A stretch of DNA of 64,000 nt from Gordionus sp. m RMFG-2023 (GCF_954871325.1 NC_088777.1:35131366-35195365); one strand, 5' to 3'. Positions 12,031 to 24,759 are shown, counted from the stretch's first letter. Numbers and translations are program-made. Notes: generated by a model not told the origin, from the sequence alone.

Positions 12031-12779
12031 TATAACTTATTTTTCTATATAGCATTTAATAAAATTATAATTATTTTTATCTGTAAATTTAAAAAAAAAT
12101 TCATAAGCAAAATAATAATTGTAAGATTTGAAATATATAATATTCACTGCTGATAATCACCTCTGAAATAGATGTTTTTTGAATAAAATTCAAGGTAACG
12201 ACATTAGTAACTACGTTACTTTTTTTACATTACTTTACAGCACAAATTATATAAAAATTTATATTTATAATTGCTATTTAAATCTGTTTAGATTAGGTCT
12301 GTTACTATAACATATTTATTTAATTGTAATATTTTTTGAAAGAGGCAGATTTTATAATTTTTATTCGGATCATACTTAGGGTTGAATTGCCGGCTTAATT
12401 TATTAACCTATTTAATTAAAACCTATGAATGACCAAGACATATAAAAGTCTAATAATTAATTAATCGATGTTTTAAGTTAAAAAATTGAAATTGATTATT
12501 TGAATCAAATAATGATTATTTTTAGATTCTACATTTCTTTTATCAATTATCTCCTTCCATATATTTATTTAGATAGACATGATACAAAAAATATGAATAA
12601 TAAAGTTTTATTTTAAAATATAATTTTCAAAAATTCTGAATTTAAATGACAATAAAATTTAAAAAGCTACAAATATCCTTTAATAAAATATAATATTTAA
12701 TTAGTAATAATATGGCCAGATTCTATTCTAACAATATAATGTTAATATTAATTGTCAAACTATAACATATTGAAAAAAA
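12031..12779. other. No gene seen
   Basis: AT-rich and featureless at the level I can read. Confidence 0.4.
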
Positions 12780-13592
12780 CTACATTTTAGCATATACTAT
12801 GCAGACAAATTTATGATGAATATATGGACATTTATTTGAATATAATAAATTATGTTTTTTTTGGGAAAGAATAAAATTATATGACTGTTCCGACATTATT
12901 AATATATTTGAAGTGGCAAAAATTGAAGTGACTGGAAGCCATTTTGTGTTTGTATCTTTTACGAAAGAACCATATGATAATTTCATAAATTTCAGGTATA
13001 TTTTTATTATGTTTATATTTATAATATATATATATATATTCTAATTAAACACCAATTTTTTATTTACCTTATATATTATAGTATATACGAATCAAATAAA
13101 GGGCACTACTGAATATGAAGAAAAGAAAGTTAGATGTGATATCTGTTTACAATTGATAATTCCGCAAACGACAATAATTATACATTAATAAAAATTAAGA
13201 ATTATGGTGGATTGATAATACCATCCCAAAGCGTGTCAAATGCAAAATAACAGAGAGCTCATTCAGGGCTTTTGAAAAAGTAGATGAAATAACCTAAAGA
13301 CATGCTGTTTAAAAAATAGAATGTCTAATATTGTCAAAAATATTAGGCACAAATATCCTTAGTGACCTGCAAGATCATATGTTTGATCAAGAGGCAGAGT
13401 TAAGTCATTATCAAATTATAATAAGACTTATAATAAAAAGGTATATATAATATTTACTTGATTTTAATAAAAATTTATTTTCAGATACCTGCACATAAGA
13501 ATGCATCATTTTGGTAATAAAGTAAATCAAAAATTACAATTAAATATCAGGCAAAAACTAAACAAGGCTGTACTTTTTCAAGGGCAATAAAC
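12780..13592 (+). pseudogene. P-element/THAP9-like transposase C-terminal exons
   Basis: The plus strand carries collinear blocks of a P-element-superfamily (THAP9-like) transposase C-terminus. One open block up to about 12,995 ends at a GTATAT donor. A block near 13,120-13,180 holds a CDIC finger (VRCDICLQLII). A block near 13,200-13,240 reads YGGLIIPSQSV (usual GGLIYPSxxV), and the final exon from about 13,486 includes YLHIRMHHFGNK and ends with LNKAVLFQGQ and a stop, as such transposases do. Frames differ between blocks and stops occur, so it is dead. An inverted copy of the first block lies at 14,500-14,760, and a THAP domain lies on the opposite strand at 14.1-14.4 kb. Confidence 0.6.
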
Positions 13593-13599
13593 TAAGTAA

Positions 13600-14100
13600 T
13601 ATAAAAATATGTTATTACTTAAATATTTATAGGTGAAGAACAAATTATCTGAAAATTTCTAATGACTTTATTGGTTATAATAAATTAATTTTATTAGACA
13701 TAAATATAACATATATATATTATTTGTATTTATTATTGATTTATAAGAATTAATATTTTCTTTTCGCGATACATATTAATTATAATAATACAAATATTTT
13801 ATTTGATGTAAATATAACATAATATATATTATTTGTATTTTTCATGATATATATTTACATTATTGATTTTTATACTTTAGTGAATTAAATTTAAATAAAG
13901 AAATATATTTAGAAATGGATAGTTTATATTTATTAACGTATAACATAATTATAAGCAAAAATAAAACATAAAAGACATAAGACATAAATTATAAAAATAC
14001 AAAAGAAATCTAGAATTGATTTCTATAAAATAAAATATTCATGTATTTTTGAATTAATCTGGCTTCTAGGAAACCTGTATGTTATAATTTATTATTCATT
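13600..14100. other. Low-complexity AT-rich spacer
   Basis: Contains two similar copies of an AACATATATATTATTTGTATTT motif (near 13,700 and 13,815) but no gene. Confidence 0.4.
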
Positions 14101-14104
14101 ATTT

Positions 14105-14395
14105 TGTTACTTTTAGAAGGCTTTGGAAAATTAAAAATTGATGGTATTGCTCCCTCTCTTAATTGAACATGATTTGTAACAGATGGAATAAATGAATCTG
14201 GTGTAAAATGCTTTGAACATAATTTACTATATTTTGTTACATTGAAGTTCTCTCTCTTCACAGCATGGGTCCACTTTTATAATAATATTTTATCTTTCAT
14301 AGGAAATCTGCCATAAGTAATTTTTACAATAGAATAATTAATTTGAGATATCATACTTATGAAAGGAAATTTTGCTTCCTCAGCAATATACTACC
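14105..14395 (-). pseudogene. THAP DNA-binding domain fragment
   Basis: The minus strand reads GRFPMKDK, then KWTHAVKRENFN, then SKLCSKHF, then REGAIPSIFNFP. This is the ordered set of THAP zinc-finger landmarks (FP, W-A-KR, CSxHF, and the closing AVPTxF). THAP domains are the DNA-binding heads of P-element transposases. One in-frame stop precedes the KW block. Its orientation is opposite to the C-terminal exons at 12.8-13.6 kb, so the element has been rearranged. Confidence 0.65.
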
Positions 14396-14499
14396 ATTTT
14401 AAATCTTTTAGTAATTAAAAAATATTAAATTGAATTCTTATAAAAGATATTCATTATTAAATAATAAATTGCAAATGTTAATAAATAGCAGAAATATTT

Positions 14500-14760
14500 C
14501 AAGTAAAATATTCAGTAGTGACCTTTATTTGATTCATATACTATAATATATAAGGTAAATAATAAATTGGTGTTTAATTAGAATATATATATATTATAAA
14601 TATAAACAAAATAAAAATATACCTGAAATTTATGAAATTATCATATGCTTCTTTCGTAAAAGATACAAATACAAAATGGCCACCAGTCACTTCAATTTTT
14701 GCCACTTCAAATTTGATTTTAGCATTACGATCGGCAGTCTATAGTATTAATGTCATTGGA
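14500..14760 (-). repeat. Inverted copy of the 12.78-13.12 kb block
   Basis: The reverse complement of this stretch matches 12,890-13,125 closely, both in the coding block (EVAKIEVTG and SFTKE are shared) and in the following intron and acceptor. The two arms flank the P-element-like locus. Confidence 0.75.
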
Positions 14761-14989
14761 CTGTTCTATATTTAAATATGAATTGAATGTTATTAACTGA
14801 TATTGGTAAAGTTACAGGCTATCAGCTGCAATGGAGATATCGATTACAACTTCTTCATCTATAACTTTCATCCAAAAATGGTAAAACAAGGAGATCATCC
14901 TCTCGATCTTCTTGTACATGATTTATCAAAGAAGGGACAATCTCTTCATTTTTTCCCAATGATACTTAAGGAAAAATACATTTAAAAAA

Positions 14990-15400
14990 TTTTGATTAAT
15001 TATTTATAATAATATTTAAAAGAAAATATATTAATAAAATTTTGATTAACTTTAATAAAATTTAAAAGATAATATATTAAGAAAATTTTGATTAACTATT
15101 TATAATAAAATTTAAAAGATAATATATTAACAAAATTTTGATTAACTATTTATAATAAAATTTAAAAAAAAATATATTAACAAAATTTTGATTAACTATT
15201 TATAATAAAATTTAAAAGAAAATATATTAACAAAATTTTGATTAACTATTTATAATAAAATTTAAAAGATAATATTTCATATTATTTTGTAAAATACTTC
15301 CTTGCAGGCAAATCAAAATACATAATTAACTATTTATAATAAAATTTAAAAGATAATATTTCATGTTGTTTTGTAAAATACTTCCTCTTCTTGCAGTCAA
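14990..15400. repeat. 50-bp tandem array
   Basis: About six copies of a 50-bp unit based on ATATATTAACAAAATTTTGA followed by TTAACTATTTATAATAAAAT run from about 14,990 to 15,270. A partial copy follows with a TTTCATRTTRTTTTGTAAAA extension, itself repeated at 15,270 and 15,357. Confidence 0.8.
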
Positions 15401-15419
15401 ATATCTAAAAAATAATAAA

Positions 15420-15875
15420 TCACATCATTAAAACCAATTACCTTTGCCTTTGAGGTTCAGAAAAATATTTGCTAATACTAATATAGAATCTTGCTAATAC
15501 TAACCTGAAAATATTGCTAATATTGTACTTTATTTTACAATTATGTAAAATATTTTAATTAAAACCAATTACCTTTGCCTTTAAGGTTCAGAAAAATATT
15601 TGCTAATATTAATATAGAAACTTGCTAATACTAAGTTGAGAATATTGCTAATATTGTTCTTTATTTTACAATTTCTAGAAAAATATATCTGTAAATATTA
15701 ATTATGTAAAATATTTAAATTAAAACATTTACCTTTGCCTTTAAGGTTCAGAAAAATATTTGCTACTACTAATATAGAATCTTGCTAATTAAGTTGAGAA
15801 TATTGCCAATATTGTTCTTTATTTTACAATTTTCTAGAAAAATATATATGTAAATATTAATATGTAAAATATTTT
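15420..15875. repeat. Tandem array, 110-150-bp unit, three copies
   Basis: Each unit contains ACCTTTGCCTTTRAGGTTCA, then GAAAAATATTTGCTAATACT and a TTGTTCTTTATTTTACAATT block. Copies start near 15,436, 15,566 and 15,726. Confidence 0.75.
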
Positions 15876-15979
15876 AATGATAAATGTTATAAAAAAAATT
15901 CGCCATTTGACGTTAAATAGTTTGATGACAAAAGAAAGATAAATGAATCGGACCGATACCAAATAATAGATCCTTTTAA

Positions 15980-16228
15980 CATTACATGTCAGTCATAAAT
16001 GTTAGTATTACTAATAATAGAAACTTTTATCAGTCATATAGAAACTTTTATCAGTCATTAGTCAGTTAACTAAATAATATAAACTTTTAACATTACACGT
16101 TGGTAATTTCTATTATAGATAATAGAAACTTTTAACATTACATGTCAGTATTACTAAATAATATAAACTTTTAACATTACACCTTAGTCATAAATGTCAG
16201 TATTACTAAATAATAGAAACTTTTAAAA
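15980..16228. repeat. Short interspersed direct repeats
   Basis: The phrases TAGAAACTTTTAACATTACA and CATAAATGTCAGTATTACTA recur four to six times in changing order next to the left LTR. One copy reappears just right of the gypsy element (about 21,434), suggesting that the element split a repeat array. Confidence 0.6.
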
Positions 16229-17097
16229 TTGTTGCATGTGCGCTATTGTACTCTATTATTTTATTACTTATATTTAAAATGTCAGTTATATTTAAATAAT
16301 TATATTTAAAAGTTTAGTTATATATCTTAAGGCAACAGAATATATATATAAATATATATATATTTTTATTTTAAATAACTTATTTTTTTTGCTTGTATAA
16401 AAATAACTAGTAATTCCTTTTTTGTAAATTATATAAAAAAGATATATTTAATTATTCTAATTTGAACTTTTACACCATTGCTCAATAATATATTCAAAAT
16501 TATTCTAAATCAAAAATTATTCTAAATTGAACTTTTCTCCCAGTTCAATATGATGGAGGATAGGAATGATGTAAAGATCAAGGTATTGTTGAAGACGTTG
16601 GATCTGAAATTTCTTGCGGAGATCATTATAGATGAAGCTACAAAAAAATATAAATTATTTGAAACATTGGATAAAGATATGGCTGTGAGTATCATGGATA
16701 ATAATGATAATTTATCATATCAACAAATGAAAGATTTAGTACAAAAGAAAGTCGAAAAGAACAAGATCACGCGTATTTTGGAGTTGTTCAATACAAAACC
16801 GGACAGACTTGAATCTTCCAGCGAATATTTCTATAGACTGAAAGGGTATGGCTCGGGGCTCAATCCTGAATTTTGGTGCAATTTATTTTGAATTGTTGTA
16901 ATGAAAAACTAAAAACTAGGTTGATAGAAGAAAATACTACAGAGATTAATATTATAGAGGACATTGTTGTCAAATTTCAATCGTTGGAAATTAATAATAA
17001 TAAAACATATTTAGCGAAAGATTCTTGGAGAAGAGAGGATAGAACCGATTGGCAAGGCTATTCGTCCTGGAAAGAGAACAAGCAGACTTTCAAGGCT

Positions 17098-17235
17098 AAC
17101 AATAACAACAACAACTACAACAATAACAACAACAACAACTACAACAATAACAACAACAACAACTACAACAATAACAACAACAACTACAACAATAACAACA
17201 ACAACTACAACAATAACAACAACAACAACAATTTC
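17098..17235 (+). repeat. AAC/AAT/TAC trinucleotide tract in the gag-like region
   Basis: A run of AAC, AAT and TAC codons gives a long Asn/Tyr low-complexity segment between the gag-like part and the protease of the gypsy element. Read on the other strand it makes a Val-rich stretch that is only a shadow. Confidence 0.9.
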
Positions 17236-20200
17236 AAAAAACAAGAAATTATACAAACGCCATATAATTTGAGGCCAAGGAATAAGATAAATTTTATTAA
17301 TGATTTTATGATTAATATGCAACTTAATAATCATAATTTTTCTTTTTTGATAGATACGGGTTCTCCGGTGACATCCTTGCCCATTAAAGATTTTGAAAAA
17401 TTGGAGAATTATGAAGAAATTGAGTTGGAAAATTGTTCTAAAAAATTATTCTCTTATGAGGGTTCTCCTATCACAGTCGTTGGTCAGGTCTTGAATATTA
17501 AGTTTAAATATTTGATTACAATTGATTATTTAAATTTTTATGTATTGGATGGGGAGGGACCACCTCTATGTGGTCAAGACTGGATTAAAGAATTTGACAT
17601 AATCAAATTCAACGTTGATGTAAACAATATTATAAAGAATGAGATAGAAGATAGAGTGAATTTTTTAACTTTTGACAATCCTTTCAAAGATACTGAGAAA
17701 TTTTATAAAAAAAATGATCTCATTCAATCGTTATTTACTAAAAAAGGGTATTTTGAAGAGAGTTGTGACATCAACAAACTAATTAAGAAATTTGACTGTG
17801 TTTTTAATGATAGAATTGGAAAAGTCAAGAATTTGGAAATAGAAATTTTATTAAAAAATGACTTTAAGCCAAAATTTGTGAAGGCCAGGAGAGTGCCCTT
17901 CGAGTTAGAAGAAGAATTAGAAAACACTATAGAACAAAGGCGACAGCAGGGAGTAATTAAGCCTGTCAGATTTTCACAATAGGCCACTCTATTAGTGTTA
18001 GTTAAAAAAAAGATAATACGTTGAGAGTTTGTGCTGACTTTAGAGTTACTGTAAACCCACAATTAGAAAGGTTCAAATATCCGCTTACAAGGATTAATGA
18101 CATAATTGATAAAGTAGGTAATGGGAATTTTTTTTCAAAGATAGATTTCTCATCGGCGTATCTGCAGATTCCTGTATCTAAAGAAACTTCCAAATTTTTG
18201 ACCGTCTCCACACACAAGGGTCTTTTTCAATTTAATAGACTACCTTTTGGGCTTACAGTATCAACTGCGTATTTCCAGAAGACTATGGACGAAATATTTT
18301 CTGATATTAAGGGGGTCATTTATTATTTAGATGATTTATTAATTTTTGGTAAGGATAAGTTAGACCATTTTTATAAATTAAAAAGAGTGTTTGAAAGAAT
18401 GTTGGAGTTTGGGGTGATTGGAAATATAAAAAAAAGTGAATTTTGCAAAGAAAGTATTAAGTATTTAGGTTATTTGATAAGTGACAAAGGTATACAGCCA
18501 ATTAAAGAAAAGATTGATCCTATAAGTACCATGACTGAACATAAGAGTAAGGAAGAATTGCATTCGTGGTTGGGTCTGATGAATTATTATTCAAGGTTGA
18601 TAGAAGGTTTTTCTAAATTGGCATCTAATTTATATGAATTGCTTAAAAAGGGTAAAAAATTTTATTGGGGAATTAAGGAAAAAACTAGTTTTGATGATAT
18701 TAGAGAAAGATTGTGCAATGCACCAATTCTTGCACATTATGACAGAAGTAAAAACTTATTTATTTCTACTGATGCTTCTAATAAAGATATGGGTGCTGTT
18801 TTATTTCATGTTGAAGAGGATGGTCTCGAAAGGCCTATTGAGTTTATGTCAAAAGCATGGACGGGTGCTGAGAAAAGATATTCGATTATTGAGAAAGAAG
18901 GATTGTCGGTTTTTGTGGCTGTTAAGAAATGGAGGGAATATGTAGTAGGGAGGAATTTTAAAATTTTTACGGATCATAAACCTCTAGTTAATTTGTTTGG
19001 AACAGATCCGGTTAAACCTTACAATATGTCGCCAAGGTTACAGAAATGGGCTTTTTGTTTAGCCGGGTTTGATTTCGACATTAATTACAGGAGGGGTAAA
19101 GATCAATTTATTGCTGATGGTTTATCTAGGTTAATTAAGGAAGATGTTATTTATTTTTTTAATATTGATAATGATTTAATTGACCAGAGAATTTTGAATA
19201 ATTTAGATATGATAAGATATGAGACTGTGGAAGATTTAGATCTTATCAAAGTTAAACAATTTATTTTAAATGAAGTGGGAGATTTCACACAGATTAAAGT
19301 ATATATGGAGCTAGGTAAGTTGTTGTTTAGTAAAAATGATTGTATTTTTAAGCGAGAGCAGATTGTTATTCCCCAATCGCTAAGAAAGAGATTCTAAATG
19401 TTCTTCATGAGGGACATATAGGTTTGTCTAGGATGATTGATATTATGGAAAGATATTTTTGGTGGCCCGGGGTTAAAAGAGACATCAAGGAAATGGTTTT
19501 TAGGTGTAATATGTGTATGGTAAATGCTCCAAAATTACCAAAGGTTAGAAATAATCATTGGGTAGATCCGAACAGACCCTGGTATCGTGTTTTTATTGAT
19601 TTTTTTGAACCCATTAAGAATTATTATGGATTAGTAATAATTGATGGGTACTCTCGATGGCTTGAGATTATCAAGGTTAAAAATATTACTACTAATACCA
19701 TTATCATGGTATTAAATAATATTTTTTCTATATTTGGTTACCCCGTAGAGTTGGTTTCTGATAATGGACCAGCTTTTAGGTCGTATGATTTTAAAAATTT
19801 TCTATTAAAAAAGGGTATAACACATATATTTACTCCTGCATACTATCCGTCTTCAAATGGTATGGCTGAAGGAGCGGTACGCTCAGCTAAGGATATGATT
19901 TATAAATTAGGTGGTTGGGATGATAGATTATTGGAAGAGGTGTTATTGAATTATCGCAATACCACTCATTCGACAACCAAAAATTCACCTGCGTTTAGAT
20001 TATTCGGCAGGGAACTAAGATGGAAATGGAGTTTTTTGAAGAACAGTGACTCTGATTTGCGACCTAAAATTAAAATAATAAAGTTCAGAGAATTAACAAT
20101 TGGCAATTCAGTTTTTGTCAAAATGGGCTCCAATCAAGAATGGCGTGTGGGGATTGTCATTGGGAGAATTAGTAACTTCATTTGGGAAATTCAGGTAGAT

Positions 20201-20364
20201 GATAAGTTTCTCTTTGTTCATATTGATCACATTAGAAATTATTAATAGGAATATATTGCATTATATCTTTACTTTTATATTGTTGGTTACAAATATTAAC
20301 GCATCATACATATCTTTCCTAGTTGTGATAATTTTGATTAATAAGTTACATTGTTAATATTGAA

Positions 20365-20795
20365 AATAATTCCCCTTCCCAATTATAATTGTTTATTATA
20401 TTCCAAAAAAAGGAAATAATGACAATAATTCCCCTTCCCAATTGTAATTGTTTGTTATATTCCAAAAAAAGGAAATAATGACAATAATTCCCCTTCCCAA
20501 TCGTAGTTGTTTGTTATATTCCAAAAAAAGGAAATAATGACAATAATTTCCCTTCCCAATTGTAATTGTTTGTTATATTCCAAAAAAAAGGAAATAATGA
20601 CAATAATTCCCCTTCCCAATTGTAATTGTTTATTATATTCCAAAAAAAGGAAATAATGACAATAATTCCCCTTACCAATTGTAATTGTTTGTTATATTCC
20701 AACCTTCCCAATTATAATTGTTTATTATATTCAAAAAAAAAAGAAGGAAATAATGACAATAATTTCCCATTCCCATTTGTAGTTCCTACTATCCC
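20365..20795. repeat. 59-bp minisatellite between integrase and right LTR
   Basis: About seven copies of a 59-bp unit (AATAATTCCCCTTCCCAATT, then GTAATTGTTTGTTATATTCC, then an A-rich run and GGAAATAATGAC) lie inside the gypsy element. Neighbouring copies differ by one to three bases, so amplification is recent. Confidence 0.9.
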
Positions 20796-21349
20796 CATAT
20801 ATATATGATTTGTTATATAATTTCTTGTTAATCTTAATGTAAGCATAGGGTATTATTTTGATATCATTATTGTAACATTAAATTTTAACATTATTACGCG
20901 TGTAACATTATAAGATTTACCTCCCGCATGTCAAGCGAGCGTTTATTCTATATAAATTGTAGTTTCTTTCACTTTTTATTTTAATATTCATTTTTTTATA
21001 TTTTTTTTGGAGGGAGTGCATGTTTCATGTGCGCATGTGCGCTATTGTACGCTATTATTTTATTACTTATATTTAAAATGTCAGTTATATTTAAATAATT
21101 ATATTTAAAAGTTTAGTTATATATCTTAAGGCAACAGAATATATATATAAATATATATATATTTTTATTTTAAATAACTTATTTTTTTTGCTTGTATAAA
21201 AATAACTAGTAATTCCTTTTTTGTAAATTATATAAATAAAAGATATATTTAATTATTCTAATTTGAACTTTTACACCATTGCTCAATAATATATTCAAAA
21301 TTATTCTAAATCAAAAATTATTCTAAATTGAACTTTTCTCCCAGTTCAA

Positions 21350-21785
21350 TAAAAATTATTCGTCAGAAATAAATGTCAGAGTATTATTAAATTTTATAAT
21401 GATATTTTATTAAAAATATATTGTAATTAGCAATCATAAATGTCAGTATTACTAAAGGGAGATTTAAGTTAAAATATCACGTTACACCGGGGCGGGCGGA
21501 CCAAAGTTTTAAAATTTATAATGACAAATATTTAATATATTTTATTTAATTTCAATTAATAGATATTTAACTTTCATATAATGTCCATTTGTTATAATTT
21601 CGTTATATCAACAATTTATATCAAGGTAAGTTATAATAATAGTAAAAAAAATATAATATTAGTAAATCACAATTATATAAAGTCATTGACTCTTGCTATT
21701 TTTTTTCTGATTGAGATTCAAGTTCCCTTTTAGAGCTAACATTATAATAGGCAACAAAATGGCCAAAGTTTATACTATGCATAGG
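21350..21785. other. Spacer without gene
   Basis: AT-rich spacer between the gypsy element and the next retroelement. A short GC-rich run near 21,485-21,500 has no match. Confidence 0.4.
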
Positions 21786-21789
21786 ATGT

Positions 21790-24720
21790 TCAATTACGGG
21801 GTTTCGGATATTGAAAAAATAAAGCTAAGATAATTGTATTTTACTATGTTTATGGCTAATCTTTGGCGTAGGTAGAATTTCTCGTTAGGATCCTCGGTCC
21901 TAGCAGAGATCCGTTTTCCTAGCTCTTTAAAGAAGTCTAGGGTACGAGAGCCGAACGAAGTTAAAGTAGTGGCGATTAATGGTAGGAATGTATAATTGGC
22001 GGGATGAGATGGCGAATATTTAGCTAATTTGCCTCGGCATCTAGTATGGCATCTCTATTTATTTTGGAAGGGGCAAGAGGATCGATGCATGAGAAATCCC
22101 AAGTTAGGAATTCCCCCCTCTTCCAAGGGATTATAGTCGAACCATCGGGCCGCTTATCATCTGAATTGTAAAGGCCAGTAGGCTCGAGGGTTGATGGGAT
22201 GCCAGCGGATTTTAAGGCCCTGGCAATGGTATCATTGCATTTTGAATGCCTAATGAATCTGCCTTTACAGCGCTTGTAGTGTAGAGAGTGACGGCCTTTG
22301 GAGTTGACCGACGTTTGACAGAGGATACAGTGATAAGGTATTACCATATCGCAATTCAGTCTAAGACCGATGGCCTGACGTAGCTCATCATTGCTTAGGA
22401 GCTGGTCAAGGTTTTAGGATGGGAAGGCTTCAAGAAATTCGTATCCACTAACTTCGGAAATGGAGAAGAGTAGAGAATGGTCCTCTGTTTGGCTCCCCGA
22501 TTTAAGGAATGCGGCGGAGTTGCCAACTAGAGGTTTATCCCAATCCTTCTGTAATGCCGACGATGGAGGATCGACTAATGAGAGAGACTTCCAGGGATCA
22601 ATTGCCTGTAGGAGTAAGGGGTCAGGATGTTTTGTTAGTGTTTGAATGATGGGCTCGCAGGACAAGCGAGAGGATATGAACGCACTAACAGAAAGTAGGG
22701 AAGGTGACCTTATACCAATGCCGCTGGATTTGGTTGGTAAGGTAGCCTGTAGCCATGATAATTCCCCAAATTTAAGATTGAGTATATCTTCTGTTAGGCG
22801 TTTAATCTCCAGTTCATGTGAAGCGAGGTTGACGTCATATTAAAGATCAGTGACGCTCGGAGTGCATATAAAATTCTTGGAATTAAAAGGTAGATCTTTA
22901 ATAAGAAGAAAGCTTGGTGAGCTGGGAGGCGAGATAGTGTACCGCGCATAAGGGATATCACTTGAATGTCGGCAAAGAACTTGATAAAGAACTCGTCTTT
23001 ACCTACTGGAGATCCGAGATGTGTTAAAGCGTTCAATGGTGTATGATTGAACATAGTATCGTGGTTAAGGTCAATAATCCCAAAAGGACAATATTCGCTT
23101 TTGTCTTGATTAATTTGAAGTCCCAAACTTTTCTCGCTGGATTTTATTATTCTGATTGCCTTCATAACTTCAGTCGGTGGGCCGTCTAGTATACCATCGT
23201 CGATATACCAGTTATGAAGATTTAGCTTGCATTGGTCATTAATGTCTCGTATTAGATTATTAATTCCCAGACAGAACAAAAAGGAACCTAGAGAGTCACC
23301 TTTTGTATAATCGCTAGAAGGAATCAATTTATCTCCGAATTGAAGATGTGAGGGATTAGCATAACAATCGAAGATAAATTGTGAGTATTCTGGGTAGAGG
23401 GTGAGGATAGGATTTAGAAAAGCTCCACGCCTTAGAGAGTTAAAGGCGTTCGAGAAGTCCATTTTGACTAGGAATCTTAGTTGGGATCCGTTTGTAGATA
23501 CATCCGGGTCATGTGAAGGGATATCTCACATCCACCTTTTACGTTGACCCCTAATTGATTCGGGCAAAGATGATTGGATATTGTGAACAATAATCTGCTA
23601 ACTATTAGTTTGGCAGTTAATCGGCGCCAAGTGGTTCCAATAGCGATTGGGCGAATATCTTTATTGGGTTTATGGAGAGCGATGAGTTTATCTCCGTATG
23701 GCAGTAGAATAATGGCGGCTGGTATGCCTCCAGTAAGCATACGGTTGATTAATTTGGTAATTTTTTCTAGAACGTCACATTGTTGTGTTATGTAAGGTGT
23801 GGTTAGGTCTTGTAAGAATATTGGGCGAAACCATTCGAACCCAGGTGAGGAATCGCGTTTGAAGGAGAGAATAGCCTTTCTAACGTCGCTTGCGATATAA
23901 GTGGCCGCAATTAGAGGAGTTTCAGGGTAAGTCGGTATTTCATTTTTAAAATCGTGTGATTGGTGTTTTAGGAGAAGGGCCTGATAAGTTACTAGATCGT
24001 AGGGAGCCAGCTTATTGTCGGAGGTTGCTAGACGTATGGCGGATTTAACATTCAGCTTATCCAATTTTTTAGATATTAGCCTGGTCTTGCTGAGCAGGTC
24101 ATTTTTGTGATTTATATTTTTATCTGTGTCATCACTCGTAAAAGATGTGGTAGTGATTGACGGGTAAGGGGTAGATAGTTGCATTCTTAATTTGTTGGAT
24201 CAGGGATTTTTTGCTGGCAGGATCAGGAACTTGTAAGGTATTAAATGCAAATGAGAGGGTGTCTAGCCAGTGTTTTACAGAAGAAAAATTATTTAACAAG
24301 GAAGTCAAGTTTTTCGACAGGTGCTTCGCAACTTGAAGCCTTGCTCCTTTAGGTATTCGTGAAATTACAAATGGTTTTGGTGTCGTTAGAAATATTTATA
24401 CATTTGAGTCGGCTGGGTCAAACGTCGAAGTATTTGTGACAGTGAAGGTAGGGATTATTGGGCTAGTGAGCACATCAGTCAATGATGTGGGAATGATAAC
24501 TATGGGTTGTTTAGTTGTGAGGGCAAGGGCAGAGAAGGCATTAAGGGTTCTAGGAATTGCTGGTGATAAGATGGGTAGCCCAGATTGAGGACACTTTATT
24601 TTATGGTTACTATGAGATGGCAATAGCCCCAATTTTGTTACTTTAATAAGTTTAATAAATAATGGGCAGTTGCATTTGGTAGGTGCTGTGCTGAGGTCTG
24701 GTAGGCTCATGGATTAGGAA
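21790..24720 (-). mobile_element. Non-LTR-type RT element with CCHC and endonuclease-like end
   Basis: Read on the minus strand: near 24,670 an N-terminal Cys/His cluster (CNCPLF...HSNHKIKC). At 24,380-24,190 is a helical block with IPKGARLQ and SLIQQIKN. At 24,184-23,480 and 23,462-22,800 is a reverse transcriptase with IRPIAIGTTWRRL, MDFSNAFNSL, KGDSLGSFLF and the catalytic WYIDDG box. At 22,345-22,030 is a CxxC-H-C finger followed by DKRPDG and FLTWDFSCID, a layout like the PD-(D/E)XK endonuclease of site-specific non-LTR elements. The final block (FGSRTLDFFKELGKRIS, about 21,965-21,915) is conserved in related animal elements. Several frameshifts and stops (for example at about 23,470 and 22,030) make it inactive. 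Clade assignment (R2/CRE-like or another) is tentative. The RT itself is certain. Confidence 0.75.
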
Positions 24721-24759
24721 TTTTTATCATATTTAGGATGAAGGTGAATATCACATTAT

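Larger units (their letters stand above)
16233..21348 (+). mobile_element. Ty3/gypsy element with both LTRs
   Basis: Near-identical LTRs bound the element: left 16,233-16,547 (315 bp) and right 21,017-21,348 (332 bp, with a small internal duplication near its start). Both begin TGCATG and end GTTCA. A purine-rich tract GGAGGGAG precedes the right LTR. Between them, in Ty3/gypsy order, lie a gag-like region with an Asn-rich tract, an aspartic protease (DTG near 17,350), a reverse transcriptase (YLDD near 18,330), RNase H (about 18,750-19,130) and integrase (about 19,380-20,245). It looks almost whole, with only a few breaks. Close LTR identity points to a fairly recent insertion. I could not identify a clear target-site duplication or a standard primer-binding site. 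Confidence 0.92.

Noticed and set aside
14803-14985. 60-codon open frame with a plausible start
   Set aside because: No motif, no splice context, and it adjoins a satellite array. Too short to support.
14990-15300. CRISPR-like regular spacing of repeats
   Set aside because: The units are contiguous 50-bp tandem copies with no distinct spacers, in a eukaryotic context.
17011-17334. Val-rich open frame on the minus strand
   Set aside because: Shadow of the Asn-rich trinucleotide tract of the gypsy element on the other strand.
20455-20711. Open frames on the minus strand with repeated NNYNWEG-like peptides
   Set aside because: They are produced by the 59-bp minisatellite and have no independent support as genes.
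20365-20795. Repeat array considered as CRISPR
   Set aside because: Whole-unit tandem repetition without unique spacers, inside a retroelement.
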